Shown here in pieces: positions 1 to 10,139 of a stretch of 64,000 nucleotides of DNA. Origin of the DNA: Brachionus koreanus. Taxonomy: Eukaryota; Rotifera; Eurotatoria; Ploima; Brachionidae. Both the position numbers and the translations under genes were made by a program. The stretch is from the NCBI GenBank assembly GCA_016987375.1, contig PJRA01000198.1, positions 1,531,934-1,595,933 of the forward strand, read 5' to 3'. Below the pieces are notes generated by a model. That model made no database searches and was not told where the DNA came from. It worked only from the letters and a program-made list of their open reading frames with translations. Each line of letters starts with the position of its first letter. The first letter of the stretch is position 1.

Positions 1-185
1 ATGAAAGAGAAAAGAATACCAAAAAAAAAAATATTTCGAACAAACTAGTTTTCACACAATACAGAAATTTATGCCTAATTGTTTTCTTCACGGTTTAATC
101 TCTAAGAAAAAAAATATTTCAAAATATTTATTAAAAATATAACAAAATATTTATATGTTAAATCAAAGAAAAGCTAGAAAATTAT

Positions 186-2507
186 TTAGATAAAATTTTT
201 TAATCTGATCATCTTTCTAAAATTTTTATTTAAATAAAGATAGAAAAATGTAAGAAACGATAGTGGAATTGAGAAAAATGTCTCGCTTATGTCTTGAATA
301 ATAGTGCAAGCTTTATTAAATTGGTAGCATAAGTTAAAATTTTTCAGATAATTAGTAGTTTTTTTCCAAATGACAAATGCTCTTATAATTATGTCAGCAA
401 ATTTAAAAACCAGCAACGAAATAAGAAATATGATTAAAATTTTCAGATTTTTCTGCAATTTGTCTTGCTTCTTCTTGTTTAATGAGATCGATATGAGATC
501 ATGTTTTCTATTAATTAAATTTTTAGCCTTAAGGCAAACAATTATTTCCACAATTGTAAAAAGGATAATGAAAGTAATATCTTGGAGGAAAAAGTCAAAA
601 ATGCATATGGTGTAATAGACTGCTGTCGAACCTTTCATGAACCAATTTACCGGGGACACAATTCCAGGTGCTTGGTTGTCAGAAAATAAAAAATTTCTGT
701 CCGGGTATTCAACGTACATGTTCAGATCATCCATATGACTAAAAGAATAATTGACACTTATAGTCAAAATTTGGGTAAAAAAATCATCAATTATGTAAAC
801 AATAGTCGAAAAACTAAAAACAATATACAATATTTTGCACAGTCTTTTATTTTCATATATTTTGCTCCAACTATTGTCCAAATTAAATAATCTGTTAACA
901 GATACCATCATTAGTGTGACATTGGATAGAAATTTTAAAATCGATCCAAAAAAATCAACAAAATAAATTTCTATTAATTGAGTAGCAATTTTTCTATTCA
1001 AAAATGAACAATAATATCCATTAGCAGTATTGCATTTGAACAACAAATGAATTAGCCGGCTAAATAGATAAAAAAAATTAACAATTGAATTGTAAAACAT
1101 CATTTTTTCAATATAATTTTTTTTTATTTCTTTAAAATCATTTTTTGAATAAATTATTTTAAATAGAATGTAAAAATTTAAAGTGTTTGTTAGTATGCCA
1201 AATGTGGTTAGAACTAATGTTGGATAAATGAGAACAAAATCGAGCAGTTCAAATTCGTAAAATATGAAATAGTCGCTCGACTCTTTTTGATAAGCCTGCT
1301 TTGATATTGAGCACATTTGTTTCATTCGGTCAAAATTGCACTTTTCTCTCATTTGAGCCACCCACGTCTCATTTAAACACGAGTGCAGTATTCTCAACTT
1401 AGCATTTTGCACATATTTCTTAACAATCATGGTTCTTTTTAGCAACCAGATCATTAAACAGCTACAATTTAGTCTAGAATAGGTAAAGATCACTGGTATT
1501 ACGAGTTGATCATCAGGAAAATTTTTAAACAAGCAAAAATTTTTGTCTTCTAGCCAATGAATAATTTCTGTCTTCATGTAAGCTACTGGTGCCTTAAACA
1601 CTACAAATGTAACCTTGTCCAAATTTTCCTCTATTTGACTTTGGTTGCCAAAATCTATTTTCAAACCAAAGTTTATTCTCTTTATCCATTCTATTCCTTG
1701 GTTAAACAATGACATTTGATCGTCAAAATTTAAGTTAATTGTTTGAATTCTAACGTTTTCAAAAGTGCTCTCTTCTATGCTCATAATAGAGCCTATTAAA
1801 AAAATAACACCAATTTTCTTAAATATAAGCATGTTTTTAAGCATAGTTCCGCGATAAAAGAAAAAAGCCAGATTGCTAACCGAAGCATTTAGTTGTTCAT
1901 GTGTTAAATATGTGTGAAAACCTAGCTGATTGAAGCGAATGGCGCTATCTGATATACCATGAAATTTCAATTGTTTAATGAAAGAATTTTGGAATGCTGA
2001 CGCACATGTGTTTGCAAAATATTTGACAGTAAAGGCAAATTCCAAGTCTGTACGATCAAACGGTCCTGTGATGCCAGGTGTAGAACAATTGCAGCAAGCA
2101 AGTGAAAATTTTGAATGATAAAATAAAATTTCAACATGGCCAAGTCGTTGGTTCAACTGCTCAAAAAATGCATGGGAGAAATTAAATTTTTTAATTAAAA
2201 AAAATTGCACAACTAAATTAGTTTGATATGGCTTCAAAATAGAATCAATTCCATAGAACGAAAGTGATTTATCTAAGACAAGGTATTTTCTTGGCTCAAA
2301 ACTCAAAAACCTTTTCATATTTGGATCATTGCTAGTATTTAGACAATAAAAGCGTATATTCTCGAATGAATTGAAATTTTTAAATATCAATTCATTTGAT
2401 CTTTTCGATTTGGCCATGGCTGTTGATTTTGAACATGATTGATTTCCTAAATTTATCAAGTTTACGCTTTCAACTAACAAAGCCATTACATAATGATATA
2501 AAAGCAT
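186..2507 (-). CDS. Orphan seven-transmembrane receptor with long ectodomain
   Basis: This is a single-exon frame of 773 residues. The start ATG has an in-frame TAA 12 nt upstream (2517-2519), which supports it unless an upstream exon exists. Residues 1 to about 415 look extracellular or lumenal: Cys and Asn-X-Ser/Thr sites are frequent and there is no clear known domain. Seven hydrophobic segments follow at roughly 421-450, 467-491, 508-536, 555-578, 628-658, 689-714 and 727-760. The segment after helix 3 ends VNRLF, in the place of the DRY motif of rhodopsin-type receptors, and the C-terminal tail is short and basic. The layout, large ectodomain plus 7TM, is that of a G-protein-coupled receptor; the ligand is unknown. 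I recognise no orthologue, and a lineage-specific family is my inference. A classical signal peptide is weak (MLLYHYVMALLV). The frame is intact, so it is probably functional. Confidence 0.65.
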   Translation of the reverse strand: MLLYHYVMALLVESVNLINLGNQSCSKSTAMAKSKRSNELIFKNFNSFENIRFYCLNTSNDPNMKRFLSFEPRKYLVLDKSLSFYGIDSILKPYQTNLVVQFFLIKKFNFSHAFFEQLNQRLGHVEILFYHSKFSLACCNCSTPGITGPFDRTDLEFAFTVKYFANTCASAFQNSFIKQLKFHGISDSAIRFNQLGFHTYLTHEQLNASVSNLAFFFYRGTMLKNMLIFKKIGVIFLIGSIMSIEESTFENVRIQTINLNFDDQMSLFNQGIEWIKRINFGLKIDFGNQSQIEENLDKVTFVVFKAPVAYMKTEIIHWLEDKNFCLFKNFPDDQLVIPVIFTYSRLNCSCLMIWLLKRTMIVKKYVQNAKLRILHSCLNETWVAQMREKCNFDRMKQMCSISKQAYQKESSDYFIFYEFELLDFVLIYPTLVLTTFGILTNTLNFYILFKIIYSKNDFKEIKKNYIEKMMFYNSIVNFFYLFSRLIHLLFKCNTANGYYCSFLNRKIATQLIEIYFVDFFGSILKFLSNVTLMMVSVNRLFNLDNSWSKIYENKRLCKILYIVFSFSTIVYIIDDFFTQILTISVNYSFSHMDDLNMYVEYPDRNFLFSDNQAPGIVSPVNWFMKGSTAVYYTICIFDFFLQDITFIILFTIVEIIVCLKAKNLINRKHDLISISLNKKKQDKLQKNLKILIIFLISLLVFKFADIIIRAFVIWKKTTNYLKNFNLCYQFNKACTIIQDISETFFSIPLSFLTFFYLYLNKNFRKMIRLKNFI

Positions 2508-2519
2508 TCTGTTATTTTA

Positions 2520-3600
2520 TTTCAATCTAAAGAAAAAAAAAAGAAAGAAAAAAAGATGCATATGTTTATATATACATATTATTTTTTTTATTACAAAAAA
2601 ATAATATCAATTTCAATAATTTTAGAATAAAAATAGGATATCATATTTTCATTTAAAAAAAAATATTAATTTCGAATTTTAAACTAAATAAAAAACGATA
2701 TATTTTCTACTAGATCAAGTGGAAATTTCTTCTTTTCTTTCATTTTAAAGATTAAATCTGGAAATTTATTAGGAAAACAATTTTTATTTAAAATCCGTTA
2801 TTATTTTCAAATTAAAAACTACATTAAATTTTTTTTGTCCAATCTGACTCTTATTACATCTTATTACACGTTGACTATTATATTTTGATTTTTAAAATAA
2901 ATTCTTTAGCTAAATCTTAGATATTTAGTCTTAAATAAATGGATTTGGTACATTATTTATTGAGAATAATTGGAAAAATTTCCGACAGCTCATCAAAATT
3001 AATTTGGCTCATTTTTTGCAGTCACTTAATTGAGTTAACTACACTAATTTTCAATACAATTAAGATTTGAGCTTTTCGTAAGCCAAAAAAAAACTGTAAC
3101 ATTTTTCTTTTTAAACTATTCTTTGACTATTTCGCTACAATAAAAAGGAATATTCTCTTGCCACAAATGCTAATACAGCAAAAAATTACATTAGAACCAC
3201 TTCTTTGCATTGTTCTCTTAATAATAGAATTCTTTTTTAGTTAAAATATTAGATCTTCCATATTGAGCAAATTCTTTGTGATCATATTTTTTGAAGATCA
3301 TATTTTGGAACATGATTTCCATTTTGATGAAAAACAACTAAAAAGGCAACGTTAAGGAGTTTGAATGAGCTTTCAGGTTTCAAATCAATTTGACTCCAGA
3401 ATTAAATTGATAGTTCCAGAATTATTTAATGAGGGTCGATATCTCAAATTACTTAAATGATCACTGATAAAATAGTATCTCCTAAATTAGAACCAATACC
3501 ATAATTTTTTGATTTTATCCCTAAAATTAATTCAATGTATCACTTGTTTCAGTTATTTTTTCTTCATTTTTCTTTATTATTTTAAAAACGACAAAAAAAA
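2520..3600. other. Gene-free AT-rich stretch
   Basis: Very AT-rich DNA with many A and T homopolymers. I see no coding-like frame, RNA gene or clear repeat here. Confidence 0.5.
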
Positions 3601-4115
3601 ATTAAAAAAAAAATTTAAAGAAAAATTTTGATTTTTTTTGAACATCGTCTTTCTCTTTCAGCAGGTTCTGTTGTTCAGCTGGGAAAGTTTTCTCAACATG
3701 AGTAGAACTTTTAGCCTTTTTTTATCTAGTTTCAACAATTTCAATTGTTTTTTTTTCTCGATATTTGTTTTATATCCCAAAGTTATTCTGGGTAAGCATT
3801 TTTTTTTCAATTATAAAGTTTCTAATTAAAAATTTCTGTATATTTACTGAAGTAATTTATTTACAGCTATTTTTTAACTTTTTTCATTCCGTGTTGTTTC
3901 TGAGTAAGTTCATCATGTTTTAAACAATGAAACATTTGTTTTCTAGCTTTGATAAAAAAAACAAATAGCTACCGAACTCTGTGAACCTTTTCTCTTGACA
4001 AGATTGCATCGGTAGTCAACTCGTAAACTAGCTTCCGTGTCATTGTCCTTTAAATAAGACCAATTTTTTGATTATTCTACCATTCTTTTGCTAACGGGTG
4101 TAGAATAAAAAATGG
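3600..4115 (-). pseudogene. Decayed MULE-like transposase N-terminal region
   Basis: On the minus strand around 4050-3900 a frame reads DYRCNLVKRKGSQ, resembling the Cys-containing N-terminal DNA-binding module (FLYWCH/WRKY-like) of Mutator-like transposases in invertebrates. It is followed at about 3800-3610 by a helical, lysine-rich frame ending EQQNLLKEKDDVQKKSK. Stop codons interrupt both parts and they do not join cleanly. No catalytic domain is visible. Assignment to MULE rests on the short Cys/Lys pattern only. Confidence 0.35.
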
Positions 4116-4189
4116 CAGAAAATTAATTATATCATAAAAAATTGTTTTACTAAAGTTTTAACTTTTTTTTTAAATTATAACCAAGATTT

Positions 4190-4640
4190 TTTGCCTTCCA
4201 ATCACCCTTATTTAGCTTTCAAATTTCTCCAAAAATCTTCAATTAGTTGCGCTTTTGGTACGTTTGCTGTATTCACTTCTTTGGCAACATAACTTTTATT
4301 TTTATCTAACATATAATTCTGTACAATATTGGCAAAATAAGATGATGCAAAGTCAGTCCAAAATAGATAAATACCATTCTAATAATATTCTTTAATCATT
4401 TGTTCAACTCATTTCTTAATTCACACTCTCCAAGACAATTAATTATTCTTCAAATTTTTCAATATACTTGTTCTTTACAATCTCCGGCGTCTTGCTTACA
4501 TTACTGCTATAAAAAATATCATTTCTTAGCAGCGTGGTGTTGCTTAGAGTGAAATATGATTCATCATCAATTCATATCTGCTATATTTTAAAGTAAAACG
4601 AAGCAATAGGCTATGTTAAAAAATGTTTTCTTTTTAGAAT
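4190..4640 (-). pseudogene. Decayed Tc1/mariner-type DDE transposase
   Basis: Reading from 4640 leftwards on the minus strand, broken frames give three blocks typical of mariner/IS630-like DDE transposases. The first is IDDESYFTLSNTTLL (first catalytic Asp). The second is YLFWTDFASSYFANIVQNYM (second Asp). The third is VPKAQLIEDFWRNLKAK (third acidic residue). Frameshifts and stop codons separate the blocks, so no protein can be made. No terminal inverted repeats were found. This is an old DNA transposon copy. Confidence 0.65.
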
Positions 4641-4854
4641 GCATACAACATCCAAAATTTATTAGAAAAATTCTTTATTGTGAATAAAAAAAATGCCAAA
4701 TTTTGCTTTAATTAATAAATAAATAAAGATTTTTGGCAAGTTAAATTTTGAATAATCAGTCACAATTATTTTAATTTATTTTAGAGAAATTTCTTTATCT
4801 TTAATTTTTAGAAAAAAATTTTGTGTGGACTCTGATGCTGACAACAGAAACCGG

Positions 4855-5170
4855 TCTTGAGCAAGTCAAGAATCCTGAGTCATCCATTTTGGGACCACTC
4901 TATTCCATAATTAAATGGAACAAATTTTTCTAATTGTAGATCGTTTTCAAAAATCCACAGAGATATTTGACAGATCCAAAACCAAACCCGATCCTATTCA
5001 AGTTTCCTCTTTCGGACCATTTGAGCTCGGCTTGAATGCTCCTACGATCTACAATCTGCACATCTCCCTGATGAGTCTGATTTTTATTAAGCTGATCAGA
5101 CTAATCAAGATTAACAGCTTTGAAAAAATTTAAAACCTGGGTTAGGGTTAATAGTGGAGATGTGTGATTT
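4855..5170. other. Structured segment with nested helices, hammerhead-like box
   Basis: CACATCTCC (5059-5067) pairs perfectly with GGAGATGTG (5156-5164). Directly inside lies CTGATGA (5068-5074), then a 7-bp helix GTCTGAT/ATCAGAC (5075-5081 with 5095-5101). This resembles half of a hammerhead ribozyme, but the GAAA box after the second helix is absent (TAATCAAG instead). TGTAGATCGT (4936-4945) also pairs with ACGATCTACA (5044-5053). A 72-codon frame covers this area but looks fortuitous. It could be a decayed ribozyme or chance. Confidence 0.2.
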
Positions 5171-5392
5171 AACACTTAATTTGACATTTTATTTATAATG
5201 CATAATCAATTTCAAAAAGCAAGTATATTCAAAATTTAGAATTTTTATTTTTTAATTTTTGAATTTTTTTTTATTGTTGCTTTAGAAGAGACATCTTTGT
5301 ATTTTCATTAAATAAAGTTTTTAAAATAAATATTAAATAAAATTTTGCACTCACATAATATTGATAATAATTTAAAAATAATAACAAAAAAA

Positions 5393-6128
5393 TTATTTTT
5401 TTTCTAAATTTTCTTCTGTTTTAAGCATTTCTTCTGCTCTCTCGAGCAAATTTTTTTCAATTATTTTACGAGAATCAACAAAACCAAACGATCCATATTT
5501 TCCGTAGCTATTCGGTCCAGTGGACGTCGGTGTTTGCCTAATTAATCATTATTTTGCTTTTTTTTGATACAAAAAACTTTCAGATTTTAAAATTACCGTC
5601 CAATATTTTTCATTTTAATTTTGGCATCTAAAGGCATTTCTTCATTCTAAAAGAGAATTAATTAAAATTATATTTCTAATTGATTCTAATTGAATTGTAC
5701 CCCTTCGTCTTCGTCACTGCCAAAGACATTGGTCACATTTTTTGTTGTCAAATTTATCTTTTCATCTTTAAAATCAGTCTCTTTTTCCTTTTTGATTGCA
5801 TTTGATGAGCTCTAAATTTCTTGAAATGTAAAACACCTCATCAAAATGTCGGTAAAGTAAAGGCTTTAATCAGGACAATAATCAATCCTAACAAGGCCCG
5901 ATTTCTTAGAATTTATAAAAATAAAATATACTGTCACATTAGCTTTAGATTTTGAAGTAGATTGCATAGCTAGCTTAATGCGAATCTTGGGTTTTTTGTT
6001 ATTTTTTAGATCTGAATAGGTGTCCGTACAATTCTTACGTTTGGAACATTCTTCTATGTTTGCAGCAAAATGAGTTTAGTGATAAAGAACCCGTTCCAAA
6101 AATTACTTTCACTACCAACGCTATTCAT
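5393..6128 (-). CDS. PCNP: PEST proteolytic signal-containing nuclear protein (PCNP)
   Basis: Five exons on the minus strand join in phase: 6128-6107, 6053-5932, 5811-5701, 5646-5597 and 5537-5393, together 450 nt coding 149 residues plus stop. All introns are GT-AG and 53, 120, 54 and 59 nt long. The C-terminal half matches vertebrate PCNP closely: NEEMPLDAKIKMKNIGR, then QTPTSTGPNSYGKYGSFGF, corresponding to the conserved [24 protein letters not shown] block. The N-terminal half holds a KPKIRIKL motif and acidic/Ser/Lys stretches, as in PCNP. Human PCNP is 178 residues. It is a small nuclear protein, ubiquitinated by UHRF2 (NIRF) in mammals; its exact role is unclear. The first 22-nt exon (encoding MNSVGSE) is the least certain part; it is supported by phase and by splice consensus GTAATT and ACATAG. 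Confidence 0.85.
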
Positions 6129-6139
6129 TTGAGAAAAAT

Positions 6140-7870
6140 TTTTTATCTACCTTAAAAAAATTCCAAGAATTCTTCTAAAATATATATTAAAATTAATTTT
6201 CAATATATGTTTTTAGATTTTATTTTCTCAATCATAATTTGCATGTGTGTATTTGTGAGAAACAACTATTTTGGGTGTTTCGATTTTTTTTGGTCAAGTT
6301 CAAATCTACAAGTGTACAAAAAACTCGAATAATCTTTTTTTAATCCTTTTGTTTATTTAACACTCAAAGGCCCTTTTTTATTTTAAAAAATTTAATATCT
6401 TAAATCATCAATAGTAATTTAAAATGCTGCGGTTAGATACATTCTAAAATTCCTTCCAAAATCTCTTCTGAATCATTATTCTATGAAGCACTAACTAAAA
6501 TCAATATTAGTAAAATTGATCACAGATTAAGCAATCTCTTAGAAAATTAATTTCGTAATTCTCTAGATTTTTGAGTTCTATTGACTAAATGACTTGTTTC
6601 GGAGTACCTTAGAGGCTTCGATTCTAGATTTTTTATGAATCTTACCACTCTATATAGCTCCTATACAAAAATACAAAATTTTATCTGACTCTTAAAATCA
6701 TTTTTTTTTCTTATTCTCATATCGTTTAATTTCACAAATTCTTTTATTGCCTAACTAAATAATTCATTAATTATTATTTTTTTTTCTCATCTTAATATTA
6801 ATTTCTTATGTATTAAATGAACAATGCTTATTTTAAATATTTTAAAACTGTTTTTAAATTTTAAATTTTTACTTTTCTTTTTTATCTAAAGGAGCTAATG
6901 CACGATCAGATAAACAAATTAAAAAAAAATACTTGACTTAACACTAATTTAATTAATTAAGCCGACAGTTTTTTTAAACCATTCCTTATCTTTGATAGTC
7001 TTGTTTGTAGACTTTAACCCATTGTTAGTACTCTGATAACCTTGCATGTTAACCTCATTGTAGCTCAAAGTGAAGTCCTCGATCACTTTTTGAAAGCAAA
7101 CTAGTCACTTCTAAACTTGAATTCATCCTGTTTTTTTTTCTCTTTGGATGATGTTTGAAATTTGAAAATTGGTCTCATTGTTTCCCACAAACAGATGTCT
7201 GTTTAACACAATGAAAAACTGTCTCCACAAAAAAAACACTTTTTAACAAATTTTTATTTAAAAAACTAAATCTTAAAAAAATTTCAAAATTAATATTTTT
7301 TCCCTTTTTAATTAAAAAAAAGCCTTTTTTATTTCAGAAAAATCGTAATAAAATTTATCAAAATGCAGACTTTTAATTTGTTTAAATTTAAAACAAAATT
7401 AAATTTTGTCAGGCTAAGCAAATGTGAATTTAAATGTGAAATTATTTTCAAAAGACTAAAATTTAATTTAACTCCTAAACAACACACATTAAAAATTAAA
7501 TTCCAAAAATTTACTAATTTTTGAAGTAATTTCAAATTAAATTGACTCAATATTGCAATATAGATGTAGTGCATATAATTAACAAACACAACAAAAGAGA
7601 AAATAATTTTTATATAATTTAAAATAGCATACAAACATACGTCTTGAATTTTTAAAACAGTCGGCTACAAAATTTTATTATTTCAATAACTTTTACTTTG
7701 TTAAACCAGAATGAAATTTATCTTAAATAGTTTAAAAAAGAATAAACTAAATAAACAATTTTAAACATAATAATATTAATAATAAAAATAAAAAAACCAA
7801 CACAAGCATACAACCGCCCAGCAATGACTTTGTAAATTTTTTATCCGCCAAAAAAAAACATCAAAATCAA
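6140..7870. other. Gene-poor stretch with one short unidentified coding-like frame
   Basis: Mostly AT-rich DNA without recognisable genes. On the minus strand, 7105-6949 reads as a coherent 47-residue frame (KVIEDFTLSYNEVNMQGYQ, then a Lys/Asn-rich tail to a TAA). It could be a terminal exon or a transposase remnant; I cannot place it. A TTAACACTCAAAGG start at about 6358 resembles the end of the TTAA MITE family found elsewhere, without a partner end. The 101-codon minus frame at 7329-7634 looks like AT-rich chance. Confidence 0.3.
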
Positions 7871-7878
7871 AAAAAAAA

Positions 7879-10131
7879 ATGAGTAATTTAAATAAGAATA
7901 GTGGTTCGGAGTCTGACGAACCGATAGAAAGCAAAAGCCAGAAAAAAACAGTCAATGTCCAAGCATTGTTCAACAAAATAGAGTCCATTAAAAGCACCGT
8001 CTCGCTAACCAACGCAGACAGATCCGAGTTTTGGATTCAGCGCCAAAATCTACTCGACCTCTATCACCAGATCATACTAAAGTAAAAAAAAAAAAAAAAA
8101 ATTTAATTATTTATCAAAAAATAAAAAGTTTAAAAAATTTTTTTTTTTTTTTTAAGTGATCTTGAGTTCACTATTGACAAACGAATTGAGCAAGATCTAT
8201 GGAATTTGGTGTTCAAAAATCAAATAAACTACTTTCAAACGCAGATCAAAGAGAACAGTGGGTCGCAGAGTGCCAACGTGATGTCCAAGAGCAAATTGTC
8301 GGCCAGTCACAAAAAACTGGAAGCGCAAGCAAATCTGTCATTTTTCCTCGAGGCAGCCAGGGGATTTTACACCAAGCTTTTGGACGATTTGGCCAAAAAA
8401 TACGCCCTGAACGAAAAAAGAAAGCAAAACAACTGTGTAAACGTGTCGTTTTACCAGCCATTTCCGTCTCTATTCGACCAAATGAGCAGTGACCTCGACT
8501 GGATTGAGCCGACTAGAGAAAAACAAATTTTGTACTTGTGTCAACACACACTGACCCATTTGGGCGACATAGCCCGCTATGCCTTTCAGTTTCACGAGGC
8601 CAAAAACTACTACTTGCATGCCATCAAACTAGTGCCCTATCTCGGCCATCCGTACAACCAGCTTGGCATTTTGTTCGAAACATCTCGCACCAATCAGCTC
8701 TCAGCTGTTTTTTACTACATACGCAGCATTGCCACTCGATGCACATTTCCGCTAGCGTCGACTAATTTGGAAAATTTTTTTCACAAAATAATCGACACCC
8801 AAATATCCAGATATCAGTCTCAGCTGTCTCAAAAAGACTTGCTAGGTCTTTTTCTGCAGCTAAATGCGATCATTCATTCGCTTGAGAGTGGCAAAAATTC
8901 CAAATCGTTGAACAGCAATTGTGCTAGACTGAAAAGCTTTTTTGACTTGTTCAAAAGCTCATTTCAAAATTTTATCAATTCACAATCGTTTGAAAAATTG
9001 GACTCGTCTCAACTATGTCAAATAGTTTCCATTTGCATATTTCAAATGAGTCAATCTGCTTCCACTTTGGTGCAATCAGATGTCAAAATGAAAGAAAATT
9101 TTGAATTCGCTGCCAAAACAGCGCTTGATTTAGTCCTATTTTTTCTAAATCAATTTATGCTTCACTATTCCAAAAATGATAGACTAAAAAATTTACTCTT
9201 GCCAAGCATTTATTTGACAACAAGTTTTATTAAAAATTATAAAAACGCCTATTTGGCAAAACAAAATATTCTATTTTCATACAACGAAAGTGTATTAGAC
9301 AACTTTGAGACTTTGGTTAGTTTTTTGAACGGTCTTAATTCACAATTGACTATTGTGAACAATGACCAAGAGTGCGATGACTACCCACTGGACGAGGAGC
9401 GCATGCTTGACGGCTTTGTTCCACTAAGAGAAGCGCATGCACACTTGAACTTCAAAAAGTATATGTCAAACAGTCAATTGATGAGCGAAGATGAGGAAAA
9501 AGAGATCAGAAAAGCTCGCATTATTGGCACATTTGAAAGACTGGCCCAAATAGATGAGTGCTATTTGAAGTCAGTTGACGGCCCGCTTAAATTTACTAGC
9601 AAGCAATTTTTTCCTTTCAGACGCGAAAGCTTTAATAAAGAGAGCAAGCCAGAGCAGCCGAGAAGAAGACGTCAAAATGTGGCCTTGTCATCAATGACTG
9701 GTCAAATGCCAAATAAAAATCCCCTACAAGAAAATTTACATTCCAGTCAGGCAGTCAATCAGGTGTTTCCGAGTTTTGCATCGCCTTCAGTGGCCAACAG
9801 GCCTAATCAGACCGCTGGTTATTTTCCGAGCGCGTTTTCGCGCCAATTCACACCTCACAACAGAATGCCGTCCAGCAGTGGTTTTCCGAATTTTTTGCCC
9901 AGCCAAAATTCGATTAGCATTTCCTCTACTAGCAACATGGACGCATCAATGGAGGCCAAAGTTTTGAACAACGAGGCCTATATGTCAAATCTATTGATTC
10001 AGCAATTGATGAATAGCACTAGAAATGAAGCTGGTAACAATCCAATCGAGCATAATTTCAACATGCCTAATTACGGCCAGGATTTTAGCAATTCCATTTG
10101 GTCTTACCCAAACGCTTCGGATAAAAACTAG
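7879..10131 (+). CDS. SMG7: SMG7, nonsense-mediated mRNA decay factor
   Basis: Two exons, 7879-8081 and 8157-10131, are separated by a 75-nt GT-AG intron with a long T tract before the acceptor; together they code 725 residues. SMG7 binds phosphorylated UPF1 through its N-terminal 14-3-3-like domain, with SMG5, and directs the mRNA to decay enzymes. The sequence matches SMG7 from the start: SEFWIQRQNLLDLYHQIIL, then IEQDLWNLVFKNQI, EAQANLSFFLEAARGFYTKL, HLGDIARYAFQFHEAKNYY, and LVPYLGHPYNQLGILFETS (TPR-like helices). Residues about 472-510 carry the conserved GFVPLREAHAHLNF block of the EST1/SMG7 region. The C-terminal third is Ser/Asn/Pro-rich and ends near SIWSYP, like the SIWSSS tail of vertebrate SMG7. 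No PIN domain is present, which argues against SMG5 or SMG6. The junction codes IILNDLEF, restoring the conserved N-terminal helix. Confidence 0.93.
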
Positions 10132-10139
10132 CTTTGCCT

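Noticed and set aside
4915..5133. 72-codon plus frame
   Set aside because: Overlaps the inverted-repeat structure at 4936-5164 and has no recognisable family.
5140..5155. GGGTTAGGGTTA as telomeric repeat
   Set aside because: Only two units inside the chromosome; chance is sufficient to explain it, though noted with the hammerhead-like fold.
7329..7634. 101-codon minus frame with hydrophobic composition
   Set aside because: AT-rich chance frame with no motif, no splice context and no coding bias.
8199..8765. Plus frames of 97 and 75 codons within SMG7
   Set aside because: Out-of-frame readings of SMG7 coding sequence.
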